Origin: Bremia lactucae
Lineage: Eukaryota; Oomycota; Peronosporomycetes; Peronosporales; Peronosporaceae
Direction of reading: 5' to 3'
Assembly (NCBI RefSeq): GCF_004359215.1
Contig: NC_090613.1
Coordinates: forward strand, 6,413,036 to 6,477,035
Length of the DNA: 64,000 nt
In this document: piece by piece, positions 22,624 to 33,480 of the stretch
Position numbering within the stretch: position 1 is the first letter of the stretch
Layout: the number at the start of each line of letters is the position of its first letter
Translations under genes and position numbers: made by a program
Notes under the pieces: model-generated
Seen by the model: the letters and a program-made list of their open reading frames with translations, nothing else
Database searches by the model: none
What the model was told of the DNA's origin: nothing

Positions 22624-23560
22624 ATGTTAGATAAAAATGGAAGAACGCATCACGTTTCGCGTGATAGCTACTCCTTTATGAGTGACATAAAAAGGAGTGC
22701 GGTCGAACGAATGAGTTTGACCGTAGGGAACGATGCCATCTTGGCCATGCTGTCCGATTTGGACAGAGATGACCTCCATTCAGCCACCACCAAGCTCATT
22801 CAACATAAACTTGACGAGGCAAAGGAGAAAGTAGTCTTGCTTAATCAGCGAGGCTCTCAAGAGGCAAAACTGTTGAGGTTACAACAGGTATAGACCCCTG
22901 TACCTGGGATGACGCACACGCGTCGTCTCGAAACCATAAAGAGGAACATCTTTAAGTATATGGGAGTCGAAGAAGACTCCCTCTTAAAATGGTTCGTCGA
23001 GTTGGACGATGCCATTAGGCTCGTCACATCGTCGACGAGCAAATGCAAGTCGCATTTGCTCAGTCAAATTTGGCAGGTCGTGCCAAAACTTGGGCACGAG
23101 GCCTTAAGCTGCGCACCCCATATAGCTTTGCGTTGCTAGAGGCTTTCAAAGCCTGGCTCAAACAGACATTTAAACCGCCTAGGGCTGAGTTCAGAGCTCG
23201 ATGGGAGCTTCTGAAACTCAAGCAAGGCTAGCGTGATGTGCATGCTTATGCCCAGCACATACGACTCTTAGAGAGTTGTATCACGAATACTCCAGTTGAC
23301 GAACAAACGTTGAGTACTGTGTTCATGCAAGATCTTACGGATGGTCCCGTGAAGACCCACCTGTTCCGCTTGAAACTGGATACGCTTGAAGAAGCAATAT
23401 CCGTTGCGGAACAGAAGGACCTTATCTTGAGACAGGCTCAAGCTTGTTCGTCTTCGTATCGTCCTCCAAGACGACACGAGCTTGGAGGTTCAGGACCTAT
23501 GGACCTCTCTTATGTCGAAATCGAGAGACCTCCCTTTTAGAACAATAAACGATTGCAGAA
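22624..23560 (+). pseudogene. A2 gag
   Basis: Four abutting frames make up a Gypsy-type gag. The N-terminal helical part is at 22624-22893 (VERMSLTVGNDAILAMLSDL, LDEAKEKVVLLNQRGSQEA). The capsid region is at 22930-23230 (SLLKWFVELDDAIR, NLAGRAKTWARGLKL, RWELLKLKQG). The capsid C-terminus is at 23238-23540 (DVHAYAQHIRLLESCI, DLTDGPVKTHLFRL). A cysteine-containing tail near 23560-23620 may be a decayed zinc knuckle. The A3 copy (50398-51560) is collinear. Confidence 0.7.
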
Positions 23561-23599
23561 ACGCACGCTGTCAAAATTTAGGTATCTACGCTCATGAGT

Positions 23600-24311
23600 G
23601 TAGTGCCCCACGCCCAGTTCCTAGGCGTACTTATGCGCAGAATAGTAAAAAGGGCACGGTCGCGGGTCCGGCGTCGTTGCAAATTTGCGACAGCGAGGCG
23701 GACCGCCAAAAAACGGACGGGTTTAGTAGGGGCGCAACGCCCTACTGATACAGCAATCTCAAGAAACCTTGTAAATCTCTTGACAAAAGTTGCTCCAGAC
23801 ACACAATTATTATGTGTCTCTGCACCTGGTGATGAGGTATCCCTCTTAACCTTGAATTAAAAAGTGACAAATGATGTGTCACTTAGAGCCCTCGTGGACT
23901 GTGGAGCGTCGAATAATTTTATTCGTCGCCAGTCGCTAGAGGGTCGTGGGATCAAATATGCTGAGCGCGACATCCCTCCAACGAGGATGACGGTGCGTCT
24001 AGCGACAGGCGCATCGATAACAGTAATGAAACGCGTAGTGAAATTTCACTACACGCTAAAAGATTTACAGTACGATGATGATTTCATCCTACTGGACTTG
24101 GATGACAAATTTGATGTCATCCTAGGTCTACCCTGGCTCAGAAAATATGAGCCAAGGATCAGATGGCAGCATCGATCCGGAAAGATGCCTGCCACTTGTT
24201 CATCAGATGTCCATCTGATCAACGTTTTGGATTTTCACAAGTGTGTGGGTGTACTGCGAGTGAGTGCGATGGCCTCACTTGTGGTGTGGTCGTAAGTACG
24301 ATTTCACAAGA
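23600..24311 (+). pseudogene. A2 aspartic protease
   Basis: The frame at 23864-24295 holds the retropepsin motif ALVDCGASNNFIRRQSLEG (D-C-G-A instead of D-S/T-G-A) and the distal conserved loop KFDVILGLPWLRKYEPRI. Sequence continues with TSECDGLTCGVVVST and breaks at about 24311, where family B gag sequence begins on the other strand. The lost continuation is at 19437-18540. Confidence 0.75.
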
Positions 24312-24461
24312 TCACAGTTTCACGTGTTCAAGCTCAAAAAAGATTTTGAGCTTGTCATAAGCGGCGTGATGCGCTTCTGATAGTTCTGGAACCTCTTCCA
24401 TCTTCGTGAGGGTTTAGTCTTGTAAAGACTCAGGCGTAAATTGACTACGAGTGCTACCAGG
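24312..24461 (-). pseudogene. B2 gag start and leader
   Basis: On the minus strand from 24411 the frame reads MEEVPELSEAHHAAYDKLKI and then FFELEHVKL, collinear with the B1 gag start (METFPDISQTKRAAFKN). It breaks at about 24312; the rest of this gag is at 19438 onward. The leader (24412-24461) contains TGGTAGCACTCG next to the LTR, the likely primer-binding site. Confidence 0.75.
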
Positions 24462-24947
24462 TGTAGCGGAGCTACCTCGCTCCTAAAGTCAGAAGAAGAC
24501 TTTCAGACTCAGAGAGTCACTTAGTTCTATTGAACTAATGGGTTTAACAACTCAGGGGGTCGTACAAGCTATTAAAGCTTAAGGAATCCTATTTCAAGGG
24601 GTTCAGGGGCTCGTAGAAACTAGTGACAACTAGTTCCCAAGAGGATATACCTTAGAAAGGCTTTTATCTCTTACAGATCAATGCGGAAGCCTTTGAAAGG
24701 CATTTAACGCATCAAGATTAAAAGATGGACTGCACTTTATTTAATTATTTAGATTTTAAAGCCTTACGCTAGCTAATTTAAAATAGATTTTGGACGCCAG
24801 ATTTATATCTGGCGGCGACCACATTTGTTACCCATAATAAATGGGATTTAAGTAACTAACTATTTTAAAATTATATAATAGGGTATTTAACCCATAAAGT
24901 AATAGTACCACAACAACGGTTCTCCGACCGATGTGTGCCCCAGTACA
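24462..24947 (-). repeat. family B LTR (5' LTR of B2)
   Basis: It begins TGTAGCGGAGC and ends CAGTACA on the plus strand. It is almost identical to the reverse complement of 18055-18539. On its right is family A RT sequence, which shows B2 had inserted into A2 pol. Confidence 0.9.
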
Positions 24948-27900
24948 CAAGCTCCCCAAAAAGCCCTCCGACCTTATGTGGGCGAAAGGCCCCTCGAGAG
25001 TGGCGGACATGCCCGCATTCAATAAGCTGAATACTGCAACGGTACCGGCTCAAACGCCGATACCTGGATAAGACGTAATCATAGATAGTATGTCTAAGAG
25101 TACCATCTTTTGTCGATGGATCTGAAAAATGGTTTTTATCAGATTCTTATGCGTGAACGGGACATCCCGTAGACAGCAGTGAGCACTCCCAGTATGATGC
25201 TCTGGAAATAGCTAGTACCACAGGGGCATAGTAACACCCCTGCAGCAGATGCGTTACGCCTCTGTTGAATTTTGACGTTATATTCGTCCATAGCCGGGCC
25301 ATGGACGGAAAGACGGACGTGGAAGCTCATAAAACTCACGTTCGTCAGAACCTTACACTTATGCGAAAGCACAAGTTGTACGCAAATCTCAAAAGTATAT
25401 ATGCGAAATACCACTTCCTGGTGCATCGTCGGAAAACACGGCGTTCGCCTTGATCCCAAAGATCCGGGCAATTACCGATTAACTAGTTCCAATCGATGTC
25501 AAGGGATTAAGAAGGATCCTCGGGCTAGCGCCGTAATTGCACAAGTGATATATTTCTGAAATCCTTTTTTTCAACAGAAATGTTTATGGAAAGAACACTT
25601 TTATTAATATTCAAAAAATTATTTTGAAATTTTTTAATATTAAAGGTCACGCAATTATGCAGATATGACAGTTCATCTCTCGTCTCTTCAAAAAAAAGAC
25701 GAGAAATAGTTATGGAACGCTGATTGTCAGCGTTCCTTTGAAGGTATCAAGCAACGCTTGATGCAAACGCCCATCTTGGCGATTGCAGATCAAAGCACAC
25801 CATCCCATGTGGTCTGTGACGCCAGCGATCACGCAATCGGCTGTGCATTAATGCAATTCGATACAGGCGACGCGGACCGCGGCGTCTAAACCAATCACGT
25901 CAGCTTCAACCAAATAAAAGCAATTATCCAATGCATGACAAGGAACTCCTTGCCGTGAAATATGCACTGGCTACACTTAGGGTCTGTCTCCTAGGAGATA
26001 GACCGTTCATCGTACATACGGACCATGCGTCATTACGCACGGCCGTAAACAACCCACAGCTCTCGCAAAGGATAGCGAGGTGGCTGTCCTTCTTCGCGGA
26101 GTATATTTTCTCCGTGGAATATAAACCAGGACGACTTAATGTCGTCGTCGATGCGTTGTCACGCCGACCAAATTTCGAGCCTGCTGCGTACCTTTCTCAA
26201 CACCTCTAGCTTCACCTCTAGCTTCACGCACTACAACAGTGAAAACATTCTTACTATTGCAACAGTCATTACGAGTGTTCCGTCATCAACTTTGCTTGAT
26301 CACTTAAAAAAGCCTACCCAGAAATATAAAGCCCTTCTGCGCTTAATGGATCATCTGATGAATCTATCGAATGTATATTAAATGATTTATCGGCTTTATA
26401 TTTATCGTCATTCGATCGATTTACAACACACAACGACTTACTGATCTACACAGCCGTTGCCGACAACACTTCACGTGTCGTCGTCCCAACTCACGATAAT
26501 TTGCGCTTGCAAACCATGTATGAGTGTCACGATGCACCAACAAGTGGGCATCATGGACGTGAGAGAACTTATCTCACAGCAAGTCGCGACTTTTACTGGC
26601 CCCGCCAGTATCAGTTCGTGCGCAAGTACATTCGTTCTTGCGAGGTATGCCAACGGGTGAAGCCTAGCCCTTCATCCCGTGCACCTCTCCAACCTCTACT
26701 AATTCCGACAGAATGTTGGCAGTCCGTATCTATGGACTCCGTTTTCGGATTTCCCGACGGCGATCATATATACAATGAAATCATTGTTTTTGTAGACAGA
26801 TTCAGCAAGATGGTACATCTACCTAAAGTACCAGAGTGAATAACGGCTCCAAGCTATGCCAGTGTCTTTATCGACACGGTAATCAGACTCCACGGTTTAC
26901 CCCGTGAATTAGTGTCCGATAGAGATCCACGCTTTCGGGGGAGTTTTGGCAATCGGTGTTCTGATCTCTCGGAATACGGCTGACTATGTCAACTTCTGAT
27001 CATCCAGAGATAAATGGTCAGACGGAACGCATAAATCGCTTTCTCGAAGAGATACTTCGAGGTTACGTCCAAACGTATCCGAATTGGAGAGAATTGTTAC
27101 CGATGGTCGAATTCACCATTAACAATTCGATGCATGCGTCTACAACGCATACACCGTTCTATCTGAATGGCTTACTCCAACCACGCATACCCACCCCAAA
27201 AAAAGGGGGTTTTGTAATCGCACAAGAAAACCAACTCTGGATCATGCTCATCACGCGTCGAAGTTACTAACGACGCGAATGATGTCGATGTCGAAACAAT
27301 CGACATCGAAGATGGGAAAGATCTCATGGCAGTGCGCATAAAGCGCACTGAAAAAGACAGGAAAAATGCGTCAGCAGATAATTTCTGCTGGCTCAAGAAT
27401 CCATATTCCGTTTCATACAGGATTCCACTGCTAACGCAGTGGACCGGCAGAAACGGAACGCAGACAAACTTGGAAGAGCAAATGTTCCTTCATTTAAAAT
27501 ATATGATCAAGTACAAATGTCTACGGTAAACTTACCTAGGCATGTAGTCACTAACGTGGTAGTAGTAAACTACTCCCCAAGTTCATTGGGCGATTCCGTG
27601 TACTGCTTCGCAGAGGCAGTCCGTACACAATATAGTTGCCACGAAGGATGCAAAGGCATCCTACGTTTTACGTTGGTCGACTCAGCCCGTACCATCAGTA
27701 CGCGGGTTTTCCGCGGACGGATCTGAAGACCCCTTTCAAGAATCCCCAGAAGATTCTTGTGATCACGACCCAGACTCTCATGTTAAGTCTGGAGATTCTC
27801 ATGCCGAATCAGAAGTTCCTCGAAATTGCGACGAGCTGACGACAGCTCGTCATGAAGAGCGTGATGTTCCCGTTCGTACTTCAACGTTGAATACGCACTT

Positions 27901-28280
27901 TTCGAACGGTCGTCCAACCGTTCAATACGGTGAGTCTGCACCGTCTTTTCCAACGAGTGACGCTTATCACACTCGTGATCAAGACCCTCCTCCAATACAT
28001 GGAGGTAGTGGTCGAGTTTGTCGATCTTCGACTCTAGATTCGACACACAGGTCGGATCTAATTTGCCCTCCCTCACCAAAACCATTGGTCGATTCCCACG
28101 GTGGTCAACGTTTCCTTGTGGAGCGCATTGTAAGTTACCATGATCTGAAGGGGCAGCGAACCATTTATCTTGTCGCTGGCGCGGTTATCCACCTTCGCAT
28201 GACAGCCGGGAGCCTCGTTCCCAGCTGGATGTTGACGTTGAGGGCCTCATCCGTCAGCATGACGAGACCCATTGAATCAG
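24948..28280 (+). pseudogene. A2 pol: RT, RNase H, integrase, chromodomain
   Basis: RT is decayed at 24948-25560. The YxDD box has become NFDV followed by IFVHSRAMDGKTDVEAH (near 25265). RNase H is open at 25931-26209 (HDKELLAVKYALATLR, ADALSRR-like end). Integrase zinc finger and core are at 26501-27270: YECHDAPTSGHHGRERTY, CEVCQRVKP, then D in SVSMDSVFGF, D in SDRDPRF, and E in NGQTERINRFLEE, so the DDE residues survive although frames are broken. The C-terminal module (MQRHPTFYVGRLSPYHQY) is at 27636. A chromodomain is at about 28100-28275 (QRFLVERIVSYHDLKGQRTI, then after one frameshift [20 protein letters not shown]), ending at TGA near 28277. Chromodomains guide integration to marked chromatin. 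Confidence 0.85.
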
Positions 28281-29356
28281 AAGGTCCATCGAAAAACACG
28301 CGCCCCTGGCGCCTGTAAATCGATTGCAAAATGTCAATCGCATCGAGCATCTCGATAGAGCTGCGAGCTCTTCCCAAGGCGAAAAAAATAGAATAAACAT
28401 CCTCTTTCACCCGTTTTGTGTTGTCGACACAAACGGACAGGGAATACCTCACGAGACAACCGACGCAGTTAAAGCTTGCACCGTTTGAAGTTCGTTTGTC
28501 AAAGTTCATGCGAATCGCGTTAAGTCTTTGAAGCCAGGCTTTGCATCCAATGTCTTTGACATTGCGAATACATGCGTTCCAGGCTTGTCAACGATCATTT
28601 ATTTCGCTTGTTGTTGCCTCTATGCCATCGATTCTCAAGAAAAGCACAAGATGAATTTCCTTCTCACCGCGAAAATTCTTTGCGCTAGGTGAAGGCCGTG
28701 TAGCTTTGTCGCAATAAATAAGGGATATTTATGGTGTGGAGTAGTCTTTCCAGACAATCTTTTCAGAAGCCATTCGGGCAAAAGCCACGGCTTCTTCTCA
28801 GGGTTAAGACGATACATTTTATATTCTGCACTCCCCTGAGGGGTACCCACTGAAGCAGGGGTACTACAAGAACTTTTATTACGATTACTTACGGCATCGC
28901 CATCACCACGCACAGGGATATGTGCGGGTAAGGGCACGGTAGACGGTGCTGGCGATGAGAAATCATGCTCATCGTCGGAAATACGCATGCTATAGCAAAC
29001 GCTATTAGCATCTATCCGATTGAGCCCCCTTAATTCGAAGGCTCATAGTCAGCCGCTTGACGACGTTCAGGCGACTGTTCCGCTCACCCCGAGTCGGCCA
29101 TCTCGTCCGTCTCGCATTCATAGTCGACCGTCAGAGAGGGGTCACACTGACGTGGTGTATCACCACGTGCACCTGCAACATCTTGCGTTGCGGGAGAAGA
29201 CAATAATACGGCAGATGAAATGTTTGCCGCAAGAGACAATAATGCGTCGCCCGTGGCTGCATGTACCGCAGACGAAGGTTCCGCACTAATTGCTACCCGC
29301 ATGGACTCGTTGACCATGCGATAGAACTGAAAGGGATGGTTCTGACCAATCAACAT
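27783..29356 (-). pseudogene. A2 antisense ORF (aORF) with coiled-coil-like C-terminus
   Basis: Reading leftwards from the 3' LTR, segments are open at 29356-29084, 28988-28635, 28509-28165 and 28085-27783. The N-terminal part is Ala/Ser rich and then acidic (DPSLTVDYECETDEMADSG). The middle has EKKPWLLPEWLLKRLSGKTT. The final 100 codons show dense heptads (NLESKIDKLDHYLHVLEEGL, STLKYEREHHALHDELSSAR). That last part is opposite the linker before the integrase chromodomain. A1, A3 and A4 carry collinear copies. It is not gag, since A2 gag is at 22624-23560. Function unknown; a structural or silencing-suppressing role is only speculation. Confidence 0.65.
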
Positions 29357-29435
29357 CGTTCACAGTTAAGTGGTCTTATAGTGGCCACTCTATTCAATGA
29401 AAATTATAGCGATTGTCGTTTATGGGAGGGGTGAT

Positions 29436-29876
29436 GTAACGTGGTGTATCGTTACATGAAATTAACACTTAAAGGTTGTGAATTAATATGCTATCTAAAA
29501 TTTCGATAATATTTGGAAAATATTACTTTACATAGTTGTATTCGGAAAGCTTATCCACTGGTATATATAAACCATTATATCTACTTGATCCGCGGTCTAG
29601 TCAGCACTGGATGCGCGCAAAGAGAGAGACAGATAAGACCTTATCACATCTTTGTATGAGTATCTAATTCAGTTAGTATGAAACAGATAGAAACAGAAAA
29701 AATAATTATATTCAGTTAGTTTTCTTTAACCTTTTTTAAAGCAAGTGTTCTAAAGAGAGTCTTTCTCTGCCCGTACTAGTGTACGTAAAGTGACGCGTGG
29801 CACCACTTGCACTAAAGCAGTGCAGAGTGAACTTTTACAGAAGCAGTACAAGTCGGCAGTGCCCCGTTATCCCACA
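29436..29876 (+). repeat. family A LTR (3' LTR of A2)
   Basis: It starts TGTAACGTGG, and the last part (CTCTGCCCGTACTAGTGTACGT...GTGCCCCGTTA) aligns with other family A LTRs. Truncated copies in the opposite orientation occur at about 34740-35191 and 62640-63041. It is followed immediately by a family C LTR in opposite orientation. Confidence 0.7.
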
Positions 29877-29938
29877 CCACACGCCACTCTACGTACACTT
29901 GTACGTGCAGAGGAAGACTCTCTTTAAGACACTTGCTT
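29739..29938. repeat. inverted repeat at the junction of two LTRs (about 70-bp arms)
   Basis: Left arm from 29739 (AAGCAAGTGTTCTAAAGAGA) and right arm ending at 29938 are nearly perfect reverse complements over about 48 bp and match more loosely for a further 25 bp. They arise because the family A and C LTRs share this sequence and meet in opposite orientation. Confidence 0.85.
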
Positions 29939-30497
29939 TAGAGAGGGTTAAAGTAAACATAACTTGTAGGCAGGCACGTCGTAATGCGGCCACGCTCTAC
30001 TTAGACACACACCCTACCACAGCGAGGAAGCGGTTTAACCAGCTTCTCTTGCGTGCAGTGAGGAAATTGTGGCGATCGCGTTAGCGACCTCACCCAACGC
30101 ACTAAGTACTTTAGTTAAGAGTCGTCACGGGAGCGGTAATCCAGCTCCTCGTGCGCACTTACCAATTAGGAAGTAGTCTTAAGGCTGATTTATATTTTAT
30201 CGCATTAAAATATAAATACCTATTTTTACCAATCAATATGTCATCTCTGTAAATAACACCTAATATGTATTGCAAGCTTATCTTTCTAGATACCTCGCGT
30301 AACGGATGACGCTAGGCATCATTTCTCCAAATGTGAATGCACCTACGTGCATCACATATACAAGGTTTGGTCACAAATATGAACCACACCCGAGTGCAGG
30401 GTCTAATTACTTAATTTAGAAGTTGACCATCTCCTTAAGTATACCAAGTGTACTTAACGGGGACTGTGTAACATTAGGACAACTTTAGCTCGTTACA
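29880..30497 (-). repeat. family C LTR, most complete copy
   Basis: Read on the minus strand it starts TGTAACGAGC. Pieces recur at 11941-12474, 49045-49366 and 57885-58330. To its right, at a constant spacing, lie a leader (ATCCCCCCTTA) and the antisense ORF of family C. It is therefore interpreted as the 3' LTR of a minus-strand family C element. Confidence 0.7.
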
Positions 30498-30630
30498 TCA
30501 TCCCCCCTTAAAGATCGAATTCACATTTTTAAATTCGTCGAAGAGGAGCAAGGAACTGCGAGCAGCTTTCCCCCGCCGCTAGTTCACTCAATCACTCTAG
30601 CGACGTGCGTTTCCATACACGGCGCCAAAG

Positions 30631-32030
30631 ATGCCACCTAAAAGGGGCCACGTTGGTGGGTCGTCTGCGAAGACGCCCGCTCAACCTCACGCTAAGCGCA
30701 CGCGCCGCGTTAATTCGCCGGCCGCGTCTAATGCCTTAGTCAAACCGCCAACAGCTACTGCTGCTGTCGCGTTAACAGGGCTAAACAATATAACCCACTT
30801 TAACAGTGACGATGCTGATCCGTCGCTCATTGTCGACTACAATGAGTCGACACCGGTGCCGTCACCTCATAGTAGTGATGCGGACAACGAGCTCCTGAGG
30901 AATAATGATGGCGCATTATTGCCCATCCATACTTCTCTCATGGCTCATAATATGGAGACAGCAACATTTACGAACGTTGTCTCGTCGTCTGCGCTGGATA
31001 GCGTAGCGACAGGTAATGAGAGCGCTGCCCATAAAGGCGCAGCCGCTTTTCCGTTGGGAATAGCCACAACGTCTTATGTTCAGACCATAATCCATAATGG
31101 CTCTGAAAGAGAGGATTCGGAGCCTAAAGCTCCGCCGACAAGCCGGCAAGCCAGTCGTTTAGAACGTGGCATATCTCTGATGCCCCGTCCATCTCAATCG
31201 CCTCGTTTAAAAGGGCCAAGAGCGTCGCTCCTAGAGCGCGCTCTTCTAGATGCATATAATTATAATTGCGTCTTTAAAATCATGGAGGGCTCAGTGAAAA
31301 TCGCTTGAGCGTATTTTCCCAAGTACGCTAAACCGCTTTTCCCTGAGCCCTCCATGATTTGAAGACGCGATAATAATTATGTGCATCCCGGTCGTGTTGC
31401 GTGAAATGAAACGCCCGACCAATACGAGGCGAAATTCCTGCGCCGCATTCATCCGCATTCCGATGCGATGAAGCAGCGGTTGCAACGAATTAACTTCACC
31501 CGCTAACCTTTGAAAGAAATCCTGGGCGGTACTGTACCCCCTGTTTCTTCTCTTCTAGTCCATTTGAGACTAGCGAAGAGGCCTCAGCTGGTGCTCCTTT
31601 TCATAGGCAGCCACCAAGCCGGGCACATCCATACGTAGGGTATCGATCGGTTCCCAAGAGTCAAAACTCTTCGGGTAACCTTTACATTGGACGAGGATCT
31701 GATTCCTTTGCCTCACGGGGCGGTGGGCAAGCAACCTTCCAAAAAGGAAGCGTTAATTCCCAACCGCATCCATCAGTGCAGGCGGCGCCCGATAGGAGAG
31801 GCGATCTCGCCAACCTACTCGCGGTTGCCTTACCTTTGTTCGTTCAGTCACAGGCGTTTAGCGCTGCTGAACGGCGTATTGCAGCTCGTCAGGGTTATGA
31901 ACGCCTGAAGACACGCTTGGACCTCTTTGAGAGGATAATGCTGAGGAACCCGCGTTATTCGCGTGATGTCCCTCGCTCTCCAAGTCCTGTTCGTGGAGGG
32001 AGAAATCGGTCCGATAGCTTTTCGCCTTAA
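30631..32030 (+). pseudogene. family C antisense ORF (aORF), copy C1
   Basis: It starts at ATG 30631 with a basic, possibly nuclear-targeting N-terminus (MPPKRGHVGG, PHAKRTRRVNSP) and is open for 225 codons. An acidic or Ser-rich part follows (DADPSLIVDYNESTP), related to DPSLTVDYECETDE of family A. After a stop near 31308 it continues in broken frames (ETLDQYEAKFLRRIHPH near 31410). From 31776 to 32030 it ends with AAERRIAARQGYERLKTRLD and LFERIMLRNPRYSRDVPRSP. This end overlaps the minus-strand integrase C-terminus (31858-32238). Copy C2 is at 58455-59840 and part copies lie at 33602-34740 and 61453-62690 (both minus). Confidence 0.6.
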
Positions 32031-33480
32031 CCATCCCCCTCACCCGAACGATGCTCGACTCACAGTCGGTCTCCTTAGCCAGATGGACATATGCGATCTC
32101 ATTTGGTCCTACATACCGTTTCGGACGACCTACGTTAAATACGGGGTGCGTCTTCATATACGGGGGAAGGGTGAGCCTATAATTTAGGTCTCCAACCTCT
32201 TCGACCTCCGTAAAGGGCCCAATGAAACGCGGCAACAACTTTGTAGTACCTCCAGGTAGTACAGAATTGCATTCTTAGGTAGGGAAGCAGTACTTTATAG
32301 TGCTTTTCCTCCCACTCTAAAGCGTTCAATATTTTTGCGACCATTTCAATCCGCATATCCTTTTTGCTTGTCCTGTGTGCTTGCATTTGCGTCACGGACT
32401 TTACGTGTGATGGCTTATCGTTCGTCCACAAAGCGTTGAGCCTCGCTCACGCTTTTTTGGCATCAAACCCGCCTATGATACGCCGAGAGGTCGGTCATAA
32501 GGCGTAAATTTATTGACCACCGCTAAACTGGCAGGGTCACTAAGGCAAGTTTTTGTCGTTGAGATGATACCCTCATGGGTCATCGTCATATTGACGAGAC
32601 TATGTCCCTCTTTCTCACCGAGCACAGTGAAGGGCCCTCCCCCACTAAGACTCGGGCTGCTCACAAATGAGACTGGCGTCCGAGGATGGCGCAGTCCGTT
32701 TATATAAAACGGTGTCTCACCCGTAATGGCGTAGACACTGTTATTTATAGCGAACTCCACAAATTGCAATTGCTTGCTCCACTCTTTGGGAGTTGCTATC
32801 GTGCGAAAGACATCCGCCACGACCGAATCGGCACGTTCTGTTTCGCCATCGGTCTGGGGATAATCTGCAATCGACATGTGGAGCTTTCTACCAAGCAGCA
32901 CAAACACATGTCGCCAGAAACCAGACGTAAAATGTGGATCCCGGTCCGATCCTATGGACTCGGACATTCCGTGTAGTCGATGAACATGATCCAGGAACAA
33001 GAGAGCTGCCTCCTTGCCTGTGATCGATGTCTTACATGGTGCTAAATGCACCATTTTGCTCAGTCTGTCTACAAAGACGACTAGCCTTGTCCGACCCTTA
33101 TGATAGGGCGGCATGCCAAACATGAAGTCTAGACTTACAGACTTCCAACAGCTGGTTGGAATCGGTAGCAGCTTCAGTGGCGCACTGCTGGACGGTGCAG
33201 GCCTAATGAGCTGACACTGTTCGCAAGAGTGAATACAGTTGGCCACCCATCTATATAGGTGTGGCCACCCAAATTCCTCTGACACTCGTAAGAATGTCTT
33301 TTCACGGCCCAGATGCCCCACTAGGTGGCGCATGATGGAGCCCGTGAAGGATAATCAGCTTGAGTTCTGTGTCATGAGGCACATCGATTCTCAAGGGATC
33401 ACAAGGTGACAGCTTGCCATAACAACTATTTAGTACTGCTTGCCTACCTATAAGTTTCGTTAGGCTTTTTGACGTGCTAA
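31858..33480 (-). pseudogene. family C integrase, copy C1
   Basis: On the minus strand from about 33480: a linker (LTKLIGRQAVLNSCYGKL), the zinc-binding region (LHGLHHA, then GHLGREKTF and CEQCQLIRP), and the catalytic core open at 33333-32473. All three catalytic motifs are kept: D in SVSLDFMFG, D in GSDRDPHF, E in QTDGETERADSV. After frame breaks near 32470-32240, the C-terminal module is open at 32238-31858 (LPRFIGPFTEVEEVGDLNYR, MKTHPVFNVGRPKRYV). Gag, protease and RT are absent next to it. It is the best-preserved integrase in the window but lacks an intact C-terminus. Confidence 0.75.

Noticed and set aside
30631..31308. Family C plus-strand ORF as an ordinary gag
   Set aside because: It sits at the 3' end opposite integrase, like the extra ORFs of families A and B, which have a separate gag at the 5' end. 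No capsid or zinc knuckle is seen.
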